A stretch of 24,883 nt of DNA from JBCBKZ01 sp039026975 (GTDB taxonomy: Bacteria > Bacteroidota > Bacteroidia > J057): the NCBI GenBank assembly GCA_039026975.1, contig JBCCLI010000047.1, positions 1-24,883 of the forward strand, read 5' to 3'. Position numbers and translations under genes: made by a program. The notes under the pieces were generated by a model. The model was not told the origin of the DNA and ran no database searches. It saw only the letters and a program-made list of their open reading frames with translations. This document shows positions 1 through 9,191 of the stretch, piece by piece (the stretch's first letter is position 1; each line of letters begins with the position of its first letter).

Positions 1-1491
1 TCCAAGAACATCATCACGGAAGAAACCATGATGCTGCTCAGGAATCTGGCAGAGGAGTGTCAGCTTCCAGCAGCTATAGACAGTATGTTCTCAGGAGATA
101 AGATCAATGAGACGGAAGGTAGAGCGGTATTACATATAGCTTTGAGGAACTTAAGTGGGGATAGTATAGTGGTAGATGGAGAGGATGTGATGCCAGAGGT
201 ACAGGCCGTCCTGGCCAAAATGGAGGCTTTTACTACTCAGCTTCACTCAGGAGGATGGAAAGGGTATACCGGAAAAGGAATTACTGACATAGTCAATATA
301 GGTATAGGCGGATCTGATCTGGGGCCCGTCATGGTAACGGAGGCCCTCAAGCCCTACTGGAAAGAGGGGATGAATGTACACTATGTGTCTAATGTGGATG
401 GGACACATATAGCAGAGACACTGAAGAACGTATCTCCTGAGACCACTCTCTTCATGATCGCTTCCAAAACCTTCACTACCCAGGAGACCATGACCAACGC
501 CCATACTGCCAGAAGTTGGTTCCTGGAAACGGCTAAGGATGAGGAGCATATTAAAAAGCACTTTGTTGCCCTGTCCACTAACAGAGCACAGGTAGAAGCT
601 TTTGGGATAGATCCGGAGAATATGTTTGGTTTTTGGGATTGGGTGGGGGGTAGGTACTCCCTCTGGTCCGCCATAGGCCTGTCCATAGCTTCCGTTATAG
701 GTTTTGATAATTTCAGGGAAGTGCTTAAGGGTGGACATACCATGGACCAGCATTTCCGTACAGCAAGCTTAGCAGATAACCTTCCGGTTACCCTGGCCCT
801 CATCGGAGTCTGGTATAATAACTTCTTTGGCGCACAAACTGAGGCTATTCTCCCTTATGATCAGTATATGCATCGTTTTGCTGCTTATTTCCAGCAAGGG
901 AATATGGAGAGTAATGGGAAGTATGTGGGCAGAGATGGAGAAAAGGTAAGCCACCAGACTGGGCCTATCATTTGGGGAGAGCCCGGCACCAATGGTCAAC
1001 ATGCCTTTTACCAGCTTATCCACCAGGGAACTAAAATGATCCCTTGTGATTTTCTGGCTCCGGCTATCAGCCATAATGCCATAGGGGACCACCATCCTAA
1101 GCTCTTATCTAATTTCTTTGCCCAGACAGAGGCATTGATGGCAGGAAAATCAGAAGAAGAAGTCACCGCAGAGCTGAAAGCTGCGGGTTCTTCTGCTAAA
1201 GAAATCAGCTACCTCACACCCTTTAAGGTTTTTGAAGGAAATAAGCCCACTAACTCACTGCTATTTAAAAAGCTCACTCCCTATGTACTTGGAAACCTGA
1301 TAGCTTTGTATGAGCACAAAATCTTTGTGCAGGGTGTCATCTGGAATATTCTGAGCTTTGACCAGTGGGGCGTAGAGTTAGGAAAACAGCTAGCTAAGAA
1401 GATTCTTCCTGAGTTGACAGGAGATGGAGAAGTAAGCTCTCACGATTCTTCTACTAACGGACTCATAAATGCATACAAGCATATGCGTTAG
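1..1491 (+). CDS. pgi: Glucose-6-phosphate isomerase, 5'-truncated by the window edge
   Basis: Interconverts glucose 6-phosphate and fructose 6-phosphate in the cytoplasm, in glycolysis and gluconeogenesis. The reading frame is open from base 1 and the first codons (SKNIITEET) already match the E. coli-type enzyme at about its residue 54, so roughly 53 N-terminal residues lie outside the window. The ATG at 28 is an internal methionine, not the start. Near-identity to the 549-residue E. coli family runs to the C-terminus: NIGIGGSDLGP, SKTFTTQETMTNA, FWDWVGGRYSLWS, and the C-terminal SSHDSSTNGLI. The catalytic residues are present: Glu in NMESNGK (codon 907-909), His in NGQHAF (1000-1002) and Lys in VELGKQLA (1384-1386). 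It converges on the minus-strand gene ending at 1509 with only 17 bases between, and no clear terminator is visible. Confidence 0.97.
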   Translation, partial: SKNIITEETMMLLRNLAEECQLPAAIDSMFSGDKINETEGRAVLHIALRNLSGDSIVVDGEDVMPEVQAVLAKMEAFTTQLHSGGWKGYTGKGITDIVNIGIGGSDLGPVMVTEALKPYWKEGMNVHYVSNVDGTHIAETLKNVSPETTLFMIASKTFTTQETMTNAHTARSWFLETAKDEEHIKKHFVALSTNRAQVEAFGIDPENMFGFWDWVGGRYSLWSAIGLSIASVIGFDNFREVLKGGHTMDQHFRTASLADNLPVTLALIGVWYNNFFGAQTEAILPYDQYMHRFAAYFQQGNMESNGKYVGRDGEKVSHQTGPIIWGEPGTNGQHAFYQLIHQGTKMIPCDFLAPAISHNAIGDHHPKLLSNFFAQTEALMAGKSEEEVTAELKAAGSSAKEISYLTPFKVFEGNKPTNSLLFKKLTPYVLGNLIALYEHKIFVQGVIWNILSFDQWGVELGKQLAKKILPELTGDGEVSSHDSSTNGLINAYKHMR

Positions 1492-1508
1492 GCCTTAGAA
1501 GCATAAGA

Positions 1509-2654
1509 TTAGTCTGAAGAAGCTCTGGTCAGCAGATAATTATCTACCATTTCCTTTTCAGTCTTATTTAGTTGGGAGTAAAGCTTACTAAAGAATTCTA
1601 GCTCTACAAAGTATTTGATGATTTCAGGTTCTCCTATATTAATTTTGTTATCTCTAAGCATAGATAGCATCATGGGAATCCAGCTGTAAGGCCCATATAA
1701 TTCATTTAGGCTTGCTTCCATTTCCATTTTTTGCTTGTAGGTAAGTTTCCTTACCGGATATGCAGAAGAGGCAGCTTTAGCTATCACTCCATCTCGGATT
1801 TTACTTGAGCGAGAGATGCCAGATATGCGTTTACTTTCCTCAGCTGCTACGTACTGAATAGATTCTGCGAATAGCTTTTGGATGAAGAGCTTGAAAGCTG
1901 TTACATTATTATAATTAAAATCTTCCCCTGTTACGTAAAAAATATCTGTGTCTTCATCATACATATATACCTCACCACCCACATCCAGGTAGTATCCTTT
2001 GATATAATTATCTTCTACTACAATTTTCATGGGCGTATTGTGCTGTTTGACAGACTCATCCAGTTTATTGGCCTCTATAACGTAATCAGTATGAAAAAGT
2101 AGTTGCTTATCGGAAGAATCGTATCGACCATATTTTGTCAAAATGTGCCTAATGTAGATCTTGTAGAAAGGCTCTATATTTTTCTTGCTTAGCTTTTCAT
2201 CAATAAAATCCACCTGTGAAGTAGCTGCTTGATGGTTTCCAAGTAGGTTTATTTTCTCAAAGATAAAGGCTATTCCCTCATTTAAGGCTTTAGCTAGCGG
2301 AGGGTTATGTTCATTTTTATTGAGATAGAATACGTTATTCTCAGCATTCCGAAGAAGACAATTCTTTTCGAAGAAGAACATAGTGCCCAGGCTCCCAAAA
2401 TCCAGGGTGAGGATGCTAGACCCCTCATTAAATCGGCCTTTTAATTCAGCATAAGCTGAGAGCTTAAATCTGTTATCATAGGTGAAGGGATAGCCTTCCA
2501 TACAGAAATTGATGGCTTTTTCCAGGGTTTTATCAGTATTGGTTTGTGTAGCTTGACCATAACTAGGCCCGTAGCTCACCGTAAGGAGCATAAAAAATAA
2601 GCAGGCAGTACGTAGAAAGAATGAGTTAAGCGTTCTGAATAGCGGTCTTTCCAT
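1509..2654 (-). CDS. Secreted protein of unknown function
   Basis: I do not recognise this 381-residue protein. The N-terminus has a hydrophobic stretch (about residues 10-28, ACLFFMLLTVSYG) ending at SYG-Q, a plausible Sec signal peptide, so export to the periplasm or cell surface is inferred. The mature part is mixed alpha/beta with no recognisable catalytic motif. It has several aromatic, acidic segments (for example the GGEVYMYDEDTDIFYV region, about residues 225-240) and a Lys/Glu-rich helical C-terminus. The start at 2654 is the only one giving a full signal peptide; a later Met at about residue 22 would cut the hydrophobic core. It sits tail-to-tail with pgi and 263 bases downstream of the DUF4174 gene on the same strand, so it is probably a separate transcript. 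The base composition resembles that of its neighbours. Confidence 0.7.
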   Translation of the reverse strand: MERPLFRTLNSFFLRTACLFFMLLTVSYGPSYGQATQTNTDKTLEKAINFCMEGYPFTYDNRFKLSAYAELKGRFNEGSSILTLDFGSLGTMFFFEKNCLLRNAENNVFYLNKNEHNPPLAKALNEGIAFIFEKINLLGNHQAATSQVDFIDEKLSKKNIEPFYKIYIRHILTKYGRYDSSDKQLLFHTDYVIEANKLDESVKQHNTPMKIVVEDNYIKGYYLDVGGEVYMYDEDTDIFYVTGEDFNYNNVTAFKLFIQKLFAESIQYVAAEESKRISGISRSSKIRDGVIAKAASSAYPVRKLTYKQKMEMEASLNELYGPYSWIPMMLSMLRDNKINIGEPEIIKYFVELEFFSKLYSQLNKTEKEMVDNYLLTRASSD

Positions 2655-2917
2655 ACATTAGGGATTGGCGCAATCCTACCAAGGCAAAAGGTAATGAAAA
2701 CAATTTGGTTGATGATCCGGGAACACCCCAATGGCAAAAAATGGTTCTGCTTTAGCTTAGGATGTCCCGCTTACCTATAAATGCATAACGGTTAAGGGCT
2801 ACTTTTATGATCTTTTCCATGCAATAAATGTAATATCCATTTTTTGAATAAAACAGGATTCTACAGGAGATAGTTGACTAGGTTGTATGTACCTTATCCG
2901 CAGGAAGTCATAGAGAG

Positions 2918-3370
2918 TTAATTCTTTTTTCTTTTCATCTCTTGCCTTCTCATGGGCATAGCATCTATCAATGAGAAAAGAGAGGGAATAGAAAAGAGCT
3001 CATTCACCTTCCTTTCCTTTTCTCCTCCATCCTTCCCTATCAATATTACTACAAAAGCTTCAGGAGGAATAGCGTAAGTATTTCTCAAGGCATTAGCATC
3101 CTTAGGAGATAGCTGGGTCATGTTGGGATATTTGCCGGAAGAGGGATACACTTCATAAGTTACCAGATTCCGCTCATCTAAGCCAGCCTCCTGCTTAGCA
3201 AATAGCTTCATTTGTTCTTGATATAGCGGATCAGCGGTAGAAGGAGAGAATACTAATAACACTCTGTCTTGCCATCTGTGTTTGCGTAGAGGATCATCCT
3301 GAGACGCATGTATGGTGAGGAAGCCCCAAAGGATTAAAAGTACAGCTGGATTCATATGCTTATTCTTCAA
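2918..3370 (-). CDS. DUF4174 domain protein, exported
   Basis: A 150-residue protein with a short N-terminal hydrophobic signal (about residues 8-22) followed by a DUF4174-like domain (about residues 33-147). Motifs recognised from memory of the family are RVLLVFSPS near the start, a central DERNLVTYEV segment, the strand VVILIGKDGGEK, and the C-terminal IDAMPMRRQEM. The family looks like a thioredoxin-fold relative but has no CXXC here, so no redox role can be claimed. The molecular function is unknown. It is transcribed divergently from the small membrane protein starting at 3398, with only 27 bases between the two starts. The very basic tail (RRQEMKRKKN) is at the usual end of the family domain. 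Confidence 0.75.
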   Translation of the reverse strand: MKNKHMNPAVLLILWGFLTIHASQDDPLRKHRWQDRVLLVFSPSTADPLYQEQMKLFAKQEAGLDERNLVTYEVYPSSGKYPNMTQLSPKDANALRNTYAIPPEAFVVILIGKDGGEKERKVNELFSIPSLFSLIDAMPMRRQEMKRKKN

Positions 3371-3397
3371 ACAATATTGGTATTCAAACGATTATAA

Positions 3398-3643
3398 TTG
3401 CAATATGTTAATTGGCCTGTGAATCTATTTTCAGCTATACTACTTGGGCTTGTCTCCGTTTTTGCGCTCATCACCACTGTGGGAGCGATAGGAAATATTC
3501 CCTATTTTTTTGAAAGAGAACCCATGGCTAGTTTAGATAAACAGCTTGGGAGAATGGTAGCGAGAATGATTCTTGGAGTGGTGGGGGGTATAGTATTAAT
3601 TTTCACTGTGCTGCTACTTGTTGTGGTGTATTCTATTTTGTAA
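3398..3643 (+). CDS. Small two-helix membrane protein, TTG start
   Basis: An 81-residue frame with two strong transmembrane segments (about residues 9-32 and 57-80), separated by a short polar loop containing PYFFEREPMASLDKQLGR. Function unknown. There is an in-frame stop (TAA, 3395-3397) directly before the TTG at 3398 and no in-frame ATG before the loop, so the start must be TTG 3398 or GTG 3419. The ATG at 3404 is in a different frame and stops after five codons. The clean two-helix pattern argues for a real gene, but the non-standard start and the 27-base gap to the divergent DUF4174 gene lower confidence. The 198 bases downstream hold no clear feature. Confidence 0.5.
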   Translation: MQYVNWPVNLFSAILLGLVSVFALITTVGAIGNIPYFFEREPMASLDKQLGRMVARMILGVVGGIVLIFTVLLLVVVYSIL

Positions 3644-3841
3644 AGTGGTCAATTTTTCATAAAATGAAAGTACAGTAATTATTGTAAGGTAATTACAGTC
3701 TGATGAGCTAACCCGAATGTGAAAGTGTGTTCCTATGGCTTATACCTAAGCCTACATCTTTTGCATCCCTATGAGACTACCTTCAACGCTGGCTGGATTT
3801 ACTAGCATTCTGTTAAGTATAAACTGTTAATACTCTCTGGT

Positions 3842-5161
3842 ATGCGAGCTGCCTTTTCTCTCATTATTACTTGCCTGATAGGGACACTATCTGTCTTTTC
3901 TCAAGTAGAAGCTGACAGTAATGTTCCAGAGCTATACGAATTTGTCCATGTAGACCATCCGCCAGTGGCTAAAAACTACGTGGCTGTGCTTGATGGCATC
4001 CAGTATCCTGATCAGGCACTAAATGAGAAGGTGGAAGGGAAGGTAGTATGTAGGGTACTCGTGGATAAGGAAGGAAATTATGTAGATCACGTTGTACTAC
4101 AATCTGCCAATAGAAGCCTAACAGAGGCAGTAGAAGGTCAAGTACATAAACTCACCTTTGATCCTGCAAGGAAAGGAGAGAAGCGCTTAGCCTACTGGGT
4201 AAATATGGACTTCTCCTTCAGAGCACTTGACCATCCCCATAAGAAGTTAGAAGAAGTCTGGAAGCGGTATAGTGAAGAAAAGCGACTTTCCAGGGTTGAG
4301 AAATACATGCAGGAAGGACTTGGATACCTCATAGAAGGAAATGAAAGAAGAGCTATCCGAGCTTTTTCTGAAACCATACAGTTAAATACAGTACGGAGTA
4401 GAGGAGCCCATCCTGCTAACGTAGCTCTTTTTTATGCCCACATGGGAAGGGGAAAAGCCTGGTTCAGTTCAGAAAAATGGGAGTCAGCTGTGAAAGACTT
4501 TACAGAAGCCATAGGAATAGGGACTACTGTACTAAAGGAAATGGAGGATATCCAAACTATTCTCCCACTCATCTATATGAAGAGAGGAGACGCTTATGTA
4601 ATGCTGAAGCAGGATGTTAAAGCGCTGGCAGACTTTAGGTTTGTTTCGCTTGTTCATGAAGAGGCAGAGACTAACTGTGAAGCTAATAGGAAGATGCTTC
4701 AGCGTATGAAAAAGTTAGGGATGTATGAGCAGGCACTAGCTACTGTCAAAGGAGAACAGTTTTGTGCTACTACTGCGAGTTGGGAGATGGAAGAGATAGA
4801 GCTGACAGCCCTCATGGGTAAAGTAGAATTAGCCTTAGCCCAGGCAGAAGCCTTAAGCCAGGGAGTACTCTCTAAATCTGAACATGTTAAGCTAAAAAAT
4901 CTTATAGGAGCCATATACTGGAGGGATGGGAATATCCAACAAGCACTCACCTATGTACAACAAGCTAATGACTTAAACCCAAATGACCCAGACGCTTACT
5001 TTTACAAAGGGCTTATCCTTTTTGACCTTGAAGGGTATCAAGAAGCAAGAGAGAACTGGGAGCAGGCCATGAAACTAGGACTGGGTACAGAAAAAGTGAG
5101 AGAATTGAAAGATAAATGGCAGCTTCTTCCAAATGAATACTCGGCCGTATTTCCTTATTAA
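3842..5161 (+). CDS. TonB C-terminal-like domain plus TPR protein
   Basis: A 439-residue envelope protein. A Sec signal peptide covers residues 1-20 (ending SVFS-Q). Residues about 48-128 resemble a TonB_C domain: IQYPDQALNEKVEGKVVCRVLVDKEG followed by a conserved hydrophobic end, LAYWVNMDFSF. From about residue 140 onward the protein is helical and made of tetratricopeptide repeats; the clearest are near residues 150-180, 195-225, 245-275 and 345-415 (ALTYVQQANDLNPNDPDAYFYKGLILFDLEGYQEA). Such TonB_C-TPR fusions in Bacteroidota are usually secreted adaptor proteins rather than true TonB, because there is no N-terminal membrane anchor or Pro-rich spacer; the partner is unknown. The gene stands alone and is followed by a terminator at 5216-5252. 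Confidence 0.8.
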   Translation: MRAAFSLIITCLIGTLSVFSQVEADSNVPELYEFVHVDHPPVAKNYVAVLDGIQYPDQALNEKVEGKVVCRVLVDKEGNYVDHVVLQSANRSLTEAVEGQVHKLTFDPARKGEKRLAYWVNMDFSFRALDHPHKKLEEVWKRYSEEKRLSRVEKYMQEGLGYLIEGNERRAIRAFSETIQLNTVRSRGAHPANVALFYAHMGRGKAWFSSEKWESAVKDFTEAIGIGTTVLKEMEDIQTILPLIYMKRGDAYVMLKQDVKALADFRFVSLVHEEAETNCEANRKMLQRMKKLGMYEQALATVKGEQFCATTASWEMEEIELTALMGKVELALAQAEALSQGVLSKSEHVKLKNLIGAIYWRDGNIQQALTYVQQANDLNPNDPDAYFYKGLILFDLEGYQEARENWEQAMKLGLGTEKVRELKDKWQLLPNEYSAVFPY

Positions 5162-5215
5162 GGGTTGGCTGACTAAGTTATTTCATACTCCTCAGAACCA
5201 ATAGAATAATAATAC

Positions 5216-5252
5216 GGGTCATTCCACCTTTCGGGAATGGCTCAATTTTTTT
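5216..5252 (+). terminator. Rho-independent terminator of the TonB_C/TPR gene
   Basis: The 10-base arms gggtcattcc (5216-5225) and ggaatggctc (5234-5243) pair with two G-U wobbles around an 8-base loop. They are followed by AA and a run of seven or more T. It lies 54 bases after the stop codon at 5161. Confidence 0.75.
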
Positions 5253-5479
5253 GTAGAGATGATACAGCGGGTCCTTAGAGATAGGGCCATTTACTGTTAG
5301 AATGATATAGGGTACATACAGTTACCTGTTAACTTCCTGGGAAGTTGAAATAGCAGATCCATTTTATCCATAAGTTACTACTGAAATGCCAGGTACAGTA
5401 CTTCCTAATAGGTCCTTTCTGGGTGGTCCTACGGCATGGTAGGTAGTTTCTTGACACACTTAATTACAGCTGATAATCA

Positions 5480-5514
5480 ATATAAAAACGTCCCATAGAC
5501 GTACTATGGGACGT
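5480..5514 (-). terminator. Rho-independent terminator of the large T9SS protein gene
   Basis: A perfect 11-base stem, acgtcccatag (5488-5498) with ctatgggacgt (5504-5514), and a 5-base loop. Read on the minus strand it is followed by TTTTTATA. It begins 24 bases past the stop codon of the minus-strand gene ending at 5539. Confidence 0.85.
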
Positions 5515-5538
5515 ATATTATCTTCATTATTCACTATC

Positions 5539-8220
5539 TCATTTCAGGATGATCAGTTTTTGGACGCTTACCAGCTTCCCTTCTGACCGATAGCTGATGG
5601 TGTAAGGCCCCTCAGGCACAGCAAGTAAGTACGTTTCTACTGTATGTATACCCTCTGGAAGCGTTTCCTCTCCACTTTGGACTACTCGTCCATTTCTATC
5701 TTCTATCATCCAGTTTACTACCGCTGCCCGAGCTAGGTATATGTTAGACTGGAAGAAGTCCCGTACAGGATTAGGCCTGATAGTGGCTACGTACACGGGC
5801 TGTGAAGGAGAAACTATAGGATTCTCCTGTAGAGAAGATACAGGAGCACAAATGGTCTTCAACTCAAAGCTCCCCGTCTGCGCATCTGTACCATTCACAT
5901 AAATGAAGTATTCTCTACCCTCCATAGAAGAGAAACTTACCACAGATCTATTGATCCCTCCCTGATTATCATTCCCATCTACACATGAGAGCGTATCGCA
6001 TCCGAACTCGAATACGTTTAACCTTGCATCAAAGTTGGCAGTAACCTCAAGGCTAATCAATCCTCCGGTACCTATGATTGTATACCATACACCCGGAGCT
6101 TCAGTATGTGTCCCACAGAAACCACACACGCCTATATCAGTAGCTGAGACGGTAGTCCCTTGTATGATTTCATTACATCCTACAGGAATGGCATTACTAC
6201 AGAGATCATTTACCGGTACGGGTGGTACACAGGAGGCAGTAAGGAGTTGGGTAGTGGCAGAACAGGTCGGCTGGGCTTCATCCGTGATTTCTACACTGAC
6301 TACTGCTCCACTTGGATAAGGGCCTACTAGGTAGGAACCGGCAGGAATATCAGAAAGAAAAATAATGCCCTGATCATCCGTGATGGTATACCTACTACTA
6401 CCACTGAAACTGACATTAATAAAGAAATTGGCCGCTGTATCCGTACAGGAAGCACTGGCCAGGGTAATCTCCAGCTCACACACCTCCTCAGGGGTACAAT
6501 CTTCTGTTAAGCCGATAGCGATTAGGTTACAGGCTGGATTATCCGAATCAGTTACGGCTATGGCCACTTCTTCTCCGTTGGCATAGCTTCCGAAGGTGTA
6601 AGTGCCTGCTGATAGCCCTGTTAATCTCGCTGTACCTTTATTATCTGAGAGGGTAAAGTTACTGCCAGTCCCTAAAAAGCTGACTCGCACTTCAAATGTA
6701 CTGTCGCCAGTACAAACGGCTTCAGCCAGGAGATTCTCCAGTGTACAAACAGGCGGTGGTGTACAATCCCCGCTTACCTTACTACTGCTGACAGTACAGT
6801 CTGCTATATCAGTATCTTCTACTGTAACGATAACCTCTGTTCCTTGAGAATAGGTTCCATATGTATAGGTGCCAGCGCTGAGTCCACCTAGCGCGGCGGT
6901 ACCCTGATCATCCCTAATGGTGAATGTATTTCCCTCTCCACTTAGTGTTACCCTAAGGGTAAAGGTGGAGTCAGACGTACAGCTAGGCGCTACTTGCAGA
7001 TCCTGAATCCCACATACTACTTCTGGGGTACAATCCGTGGTGAGGCCCGTCAACAGTCCATTACAAGCAGGAATATCAGGGTCAATGACAGCAATGCTCA
7101 CCAGCTCATTATGCGGGTACGTTCCAAAAGTATAAGTTCCTGAACTTACACCAGCTAGCTGCAGGCTGCCTTTATCATCTGAGATCAGGTAATTAGTTCC
7201 TTCTCCGCTAAAGCTTATTTCTAAGGTAAAGGTAGTGTCTGAAGTACAAACTGGGACTGCTTCCAAGCTATCCAGGGTACATACTACAGGCGCAGCACAT
7301 ACGGCCGTTACATTAGCAGTATCTATCTGGCAGTTAGCAATAGAGGTGGAGGTAACACTAATTCCGAGAGTGGCTTCCGAAGGATAAGTATTAAATAGAT
7401 ATGCCCCACCATCAGTAACGGTCAGTTGGTTTCCTTGATCATCAGTAATTAGATAAGGCCCTTGGGTTCCCTCAAAGGAGACAATTACTTCGTAGCTGGT
7501 CTCTGTATCTATACAGTTGGCTTGAACCTGTAAGTTATCCAGCTCACAACTCACTTCCTCGCAGCTTAGGGTTACATTTACATCCCCTTTTCCATCTAAT
7601 GCCCATGCCTCACCCATGGAAAATGAGTAATCAAACCATCCTGAAAGCCCGAAGGCTTCATTTTTATCATTAGCACCTATCCCTTTTTGGAATCCATATT
7701 TTTTGTTTGAAGGCTTATGCCTAAGATATAAAGTGTCAAAGGCCCAGAAAGTACCCGGGACTCCTGCCAAGTAGCTAGTCTCTTCATCAAGTTCCCAATA
7801 ATCCCAATCCATGAAATTATCATCAGCTGCTTGGCCAGCACCTCCTTTATAGGTTCTCTCCAGCGAACTCCATGTAGACCAGTCTTTTTTATCAATAAGC
7901 CTGATATTTACCGTCCACTGCCAACTAGAATCTTCACTATTATATACTGTTCCGGTTATAAGTGCGGTACCATCATCAAAGAGGGTTACGAGCCCTCCAT
8001 TCTCATCAAATAAATTCAAAGCTGAAGGAGCATTAGCCAGGTCGGGAAGCCAGACGGCATGTCTATTAGCAGCATAGGCTTCTGCTTGGCAGGTTTCCGT
8101 CAGAATAGGTTGAGACGTTAAGGAAATAGGGAATAACAGGAAGGGTAAAAGTAGACTGTATAGATATGATACATTAAAAAAGGGAAGCCTAGGGGGGCTT
8201 AGGTAATTTAAGTTAGTCAT
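5539..8220 (-). CDS. Large secreted repeat protein with T9SS sorting domain
   Basis: An 893-residue exported protein, function unknown. I place the start at the ATG at 8220 because a GGAG sequence lies just upstream and a signal peptide follows directly; an in-frame ATG at 8337 would put 39 extra residues before it. Order, in residues from this start: signal sequence with hydrophobic core about 17-35; an N-terminal beta-rich Trp-rich domain about 50-215; five tandem 89-residue repeats (first Cys at 225, 314, 403, 492, 581), each with four Cys and a core like FSGxGxxYxISDDxG...AGTYTFGTY; a PPC-like domain starting NDLCSNAIPVGC (about 671-790); then a type A T9SS C-terminal domain with the RPNPVRDFF motif. 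It is therefore probably delivered through the outer membrane by type IX secretion and may be surface-attached. The repeats resemble Ig-like/adhesin modules; an adhesive role is inference. Confidence 0.85.
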   Translation of the reverse strand: MTNLNYLSPPRLPFFNVSYLYSLLLPFLLFPISLTSQPILTETCQAEAYAANRHAVWLPDLANAPSALNLFDENGGLVTLFDDGTALITGTVYNSEDSSWQWTVNIRLIDKKDWSTWSSLERTYKGGAGQAADDNFMDWDYWELDEETSYLAGVPGTFWAFDTLYLRHKPSNKKYGFQKGIGANDKNEAFGLSGWFDYSFSMGEAWALDGKGDVNVTLSCEEVSCELDNLQVQANCIDTETSYEVIVSFEGTQGPYLITDDQGNQLTVTDGGAYLFNTYPSEATLGISVTSTSIANCQIDTANVTAVCAAPVVCTLDSLEAVPVCTSDTTFTLEISFSGEGTNYLISDDKGSLQLAGVSSGTYTFGTYPHNELVSIAVIDPDIPACNGLLTGLTTDCTPEVVCGIQDLQVAPSCTSDSTFTLRVTLSGEGNTFTIRDDQGTAALGGLSAGTYTYGTYSQGTEVIVTVEDTDIADCTVSSSKVSGDCTPPPVCTLENLLAEAVCTGDSTFEVRVSFLGTGSNFTLSDNKGTARLTGLSAGTYTFGSYANGEEVAIAVTDSDNPACNLIAIGLTEDCTPEEVCELEITLASASCTDTAANFFINVSFSGSSRYTITDDQGIIFLSDIPAGSYLVGPYPSGAVVSVEITDEAQPTCSATTQLLTASCVPPVPVNDLCSNAIPVGCNEIIQGTTVSATDIGVCGFCGTHTEAPGVWYTIIGTGGLISLEVTANFDARLNVFEFGCDTLSCVDGNDNQGGINRSVVSFSSMEGREYFIYVNGTDAQTGSFELKTICAPVSSLQENPIVSPSQPVYVATIRPNPVRDFFQSNIYLARAAVVNWMIEDRNGRVVQSGEETLPEGIHTVETYLLAVPEGPYTISYRSEGKLVSVQKLIILK
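6214..7548 (-). repeat. Five tandem 89-codon four-cysteine repeats
   Basis: Within the large T9SS protein, five protein repeats follow each other with a constant period of 89 residues (267 bases). Each has Cys at relative positions 0, 11, 72 and 83 with no insertion or deletion. The sequence between the cysteines is variable, especially in repeats 1 and 5, while repeats 2, 3 and 4 are closer to each other. The four Cys suggest two disulfides per module outside the cytoplasm. Confidence 0.9.
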
Positions 8221-9191
8221 GGTGTCTCCGTTCAACTTCTGTTCAAACTCACAAATTCGTCTTTGCATAAATAAGAACCACCCAAATGCTACATGCTCAA
8301 ACCCAATTGATTTCAGGCTATTTACATAAGCAAGCATTTAAGGCTTTTGTAGCCTGAAATTCTTCCAACTATTGGCTTTCTCACGAGAAATAAGGACAGG
8401 AAAAGACAAAATGACTCCCCAATCAGTCCATTTATATACACGTTAGGATGTAGGATCATCATGAAAAGGGGAGTTTGTGATATTGGGTACTGCAGTAGAA
8501 GGGACATTTAGGAAGAAATATTACATGTAGGCAGGATAAATTTGTTACACGTTCAATTTATGTATATCGGGTAATTCTGTGGGCTAGTAGGTAAAATTTA
8601 CATATGCATTTTATCATATAATTAGAGAGGAAATAGCTGACTGCCTGAAAGTTAGGAGAAAGAGAAAACAAAGGAATTGATAATTGGATATGGGGGGTGA
8701 GGTTTTCAGATAAATGATACTTTTTTTTTAATTAATCTGAGAAAAATGTATAAAACGTTAAAAAAAATCCCGTAATTATCTGTTGATTTTCAATGCCTTT
8801 ACTGTAAGTTCTTTTCTGTAGATAATTTCATGCTATATGAATAAGTAGGTATGAAATATCAACGGCATTAATGATTTATCTCCTTTCTATTTGTAGTGAT
8901 AAGGTACAGTTTTAGCGAGGAAACATACCTTAGAATCTGATTGTTTTAGATTCTTAAATTTAGTAAACCCGCTTTACTTTTGATATGTAAACGTTTTCGT
9001 AAATAGAAATATAGGCTGGTTACAATTTAGTCTCGAGATAATTCATACCAGAAGATTATCTACAACTAAAGTACGTTGCTGTTACAGACATTAATCCTAT
9101 ACGTTGTTTTGGTTCTCGTAAACGAGCAAACTGAAAGAGATCACTTTGTGCTTAGTTTAAACCATATTCGCTTGTTAGTTGGAGAGATATT
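8221..9191. other. Long AT-rich non-coding region between divergent genes
   Basis: About 970 bases separate the start of the T9SS protein (minus) from the start of the debranching enzyme (plus). It is AT-rich with homopolymer runs (for example the T and A tracts around 8720-8770). I see no credible gene. It contains several dyads: gataatttcat/atgaaatatc (8821-8860), agaatct/agattct (8932-8954), an AAACGTTT palindrome in TGTAAACGTTTTCGT (8986-9000) and CTCGT-AA-ACGAG (9115-9126). It probably carries both promoters. Confidence 0.6.
8986..9000 (+). promoter_or_regulatory. Possible LacI-family-type operator
   Basis: TGTAAACGTTTTCGT contains the palindrome AAACGTTT, the core typical of LacI/GalR-family operators. 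It lies about 190 bases upstream of the glycogen debranching enzyme start, a sensible target for sugar control. No regulator gene is in the window, so this is a suggestion only. Confidence 0.3.

Larger units (their letters stand above)
5162..5538. other. Convergent intergenic region with two terminators
   Basis: This 377-base stretch lies between two genes pointing at each other. It holds the plus-strand terminator at 5216-5252, a short perfect dyad AACTTCC-TG-GGAAGTT at 5331-5346, and the minus-strand terminator at 5488-5514. I see no credible reading frame in it. Confidence 0.7.

Noticed and set aside
247..1095. Minus-strand frames opposite pgi
   Set aside because: Shadows of the strongly conserved pgi coding sequence, with no signal of their own.
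6035..6847. Plus-strand frames opposite the repeats of the T9SS protein
   Set aside because: They are antisense to a clear coding sequence and their composition is explained by the repeats.
6214..7548. Regular 267-base periodicity as a possible CRISPR array
   Set aside because: The period is far too long, the units are coding and the DNA is not identical between units.
8221..8337. N-terminal extension of the T9SS protein to ATG 8337
   Set aside because: The ATG at 8220 has a GGAG sequence and starts directly at the signal peptide; the extension has no such support.
8322..8507. Short minus-strand frame upstream of the T9SS protein
   Set aside because: No family resemblance and no ribosome binding site; it lies in the AT-rich non-coding region.
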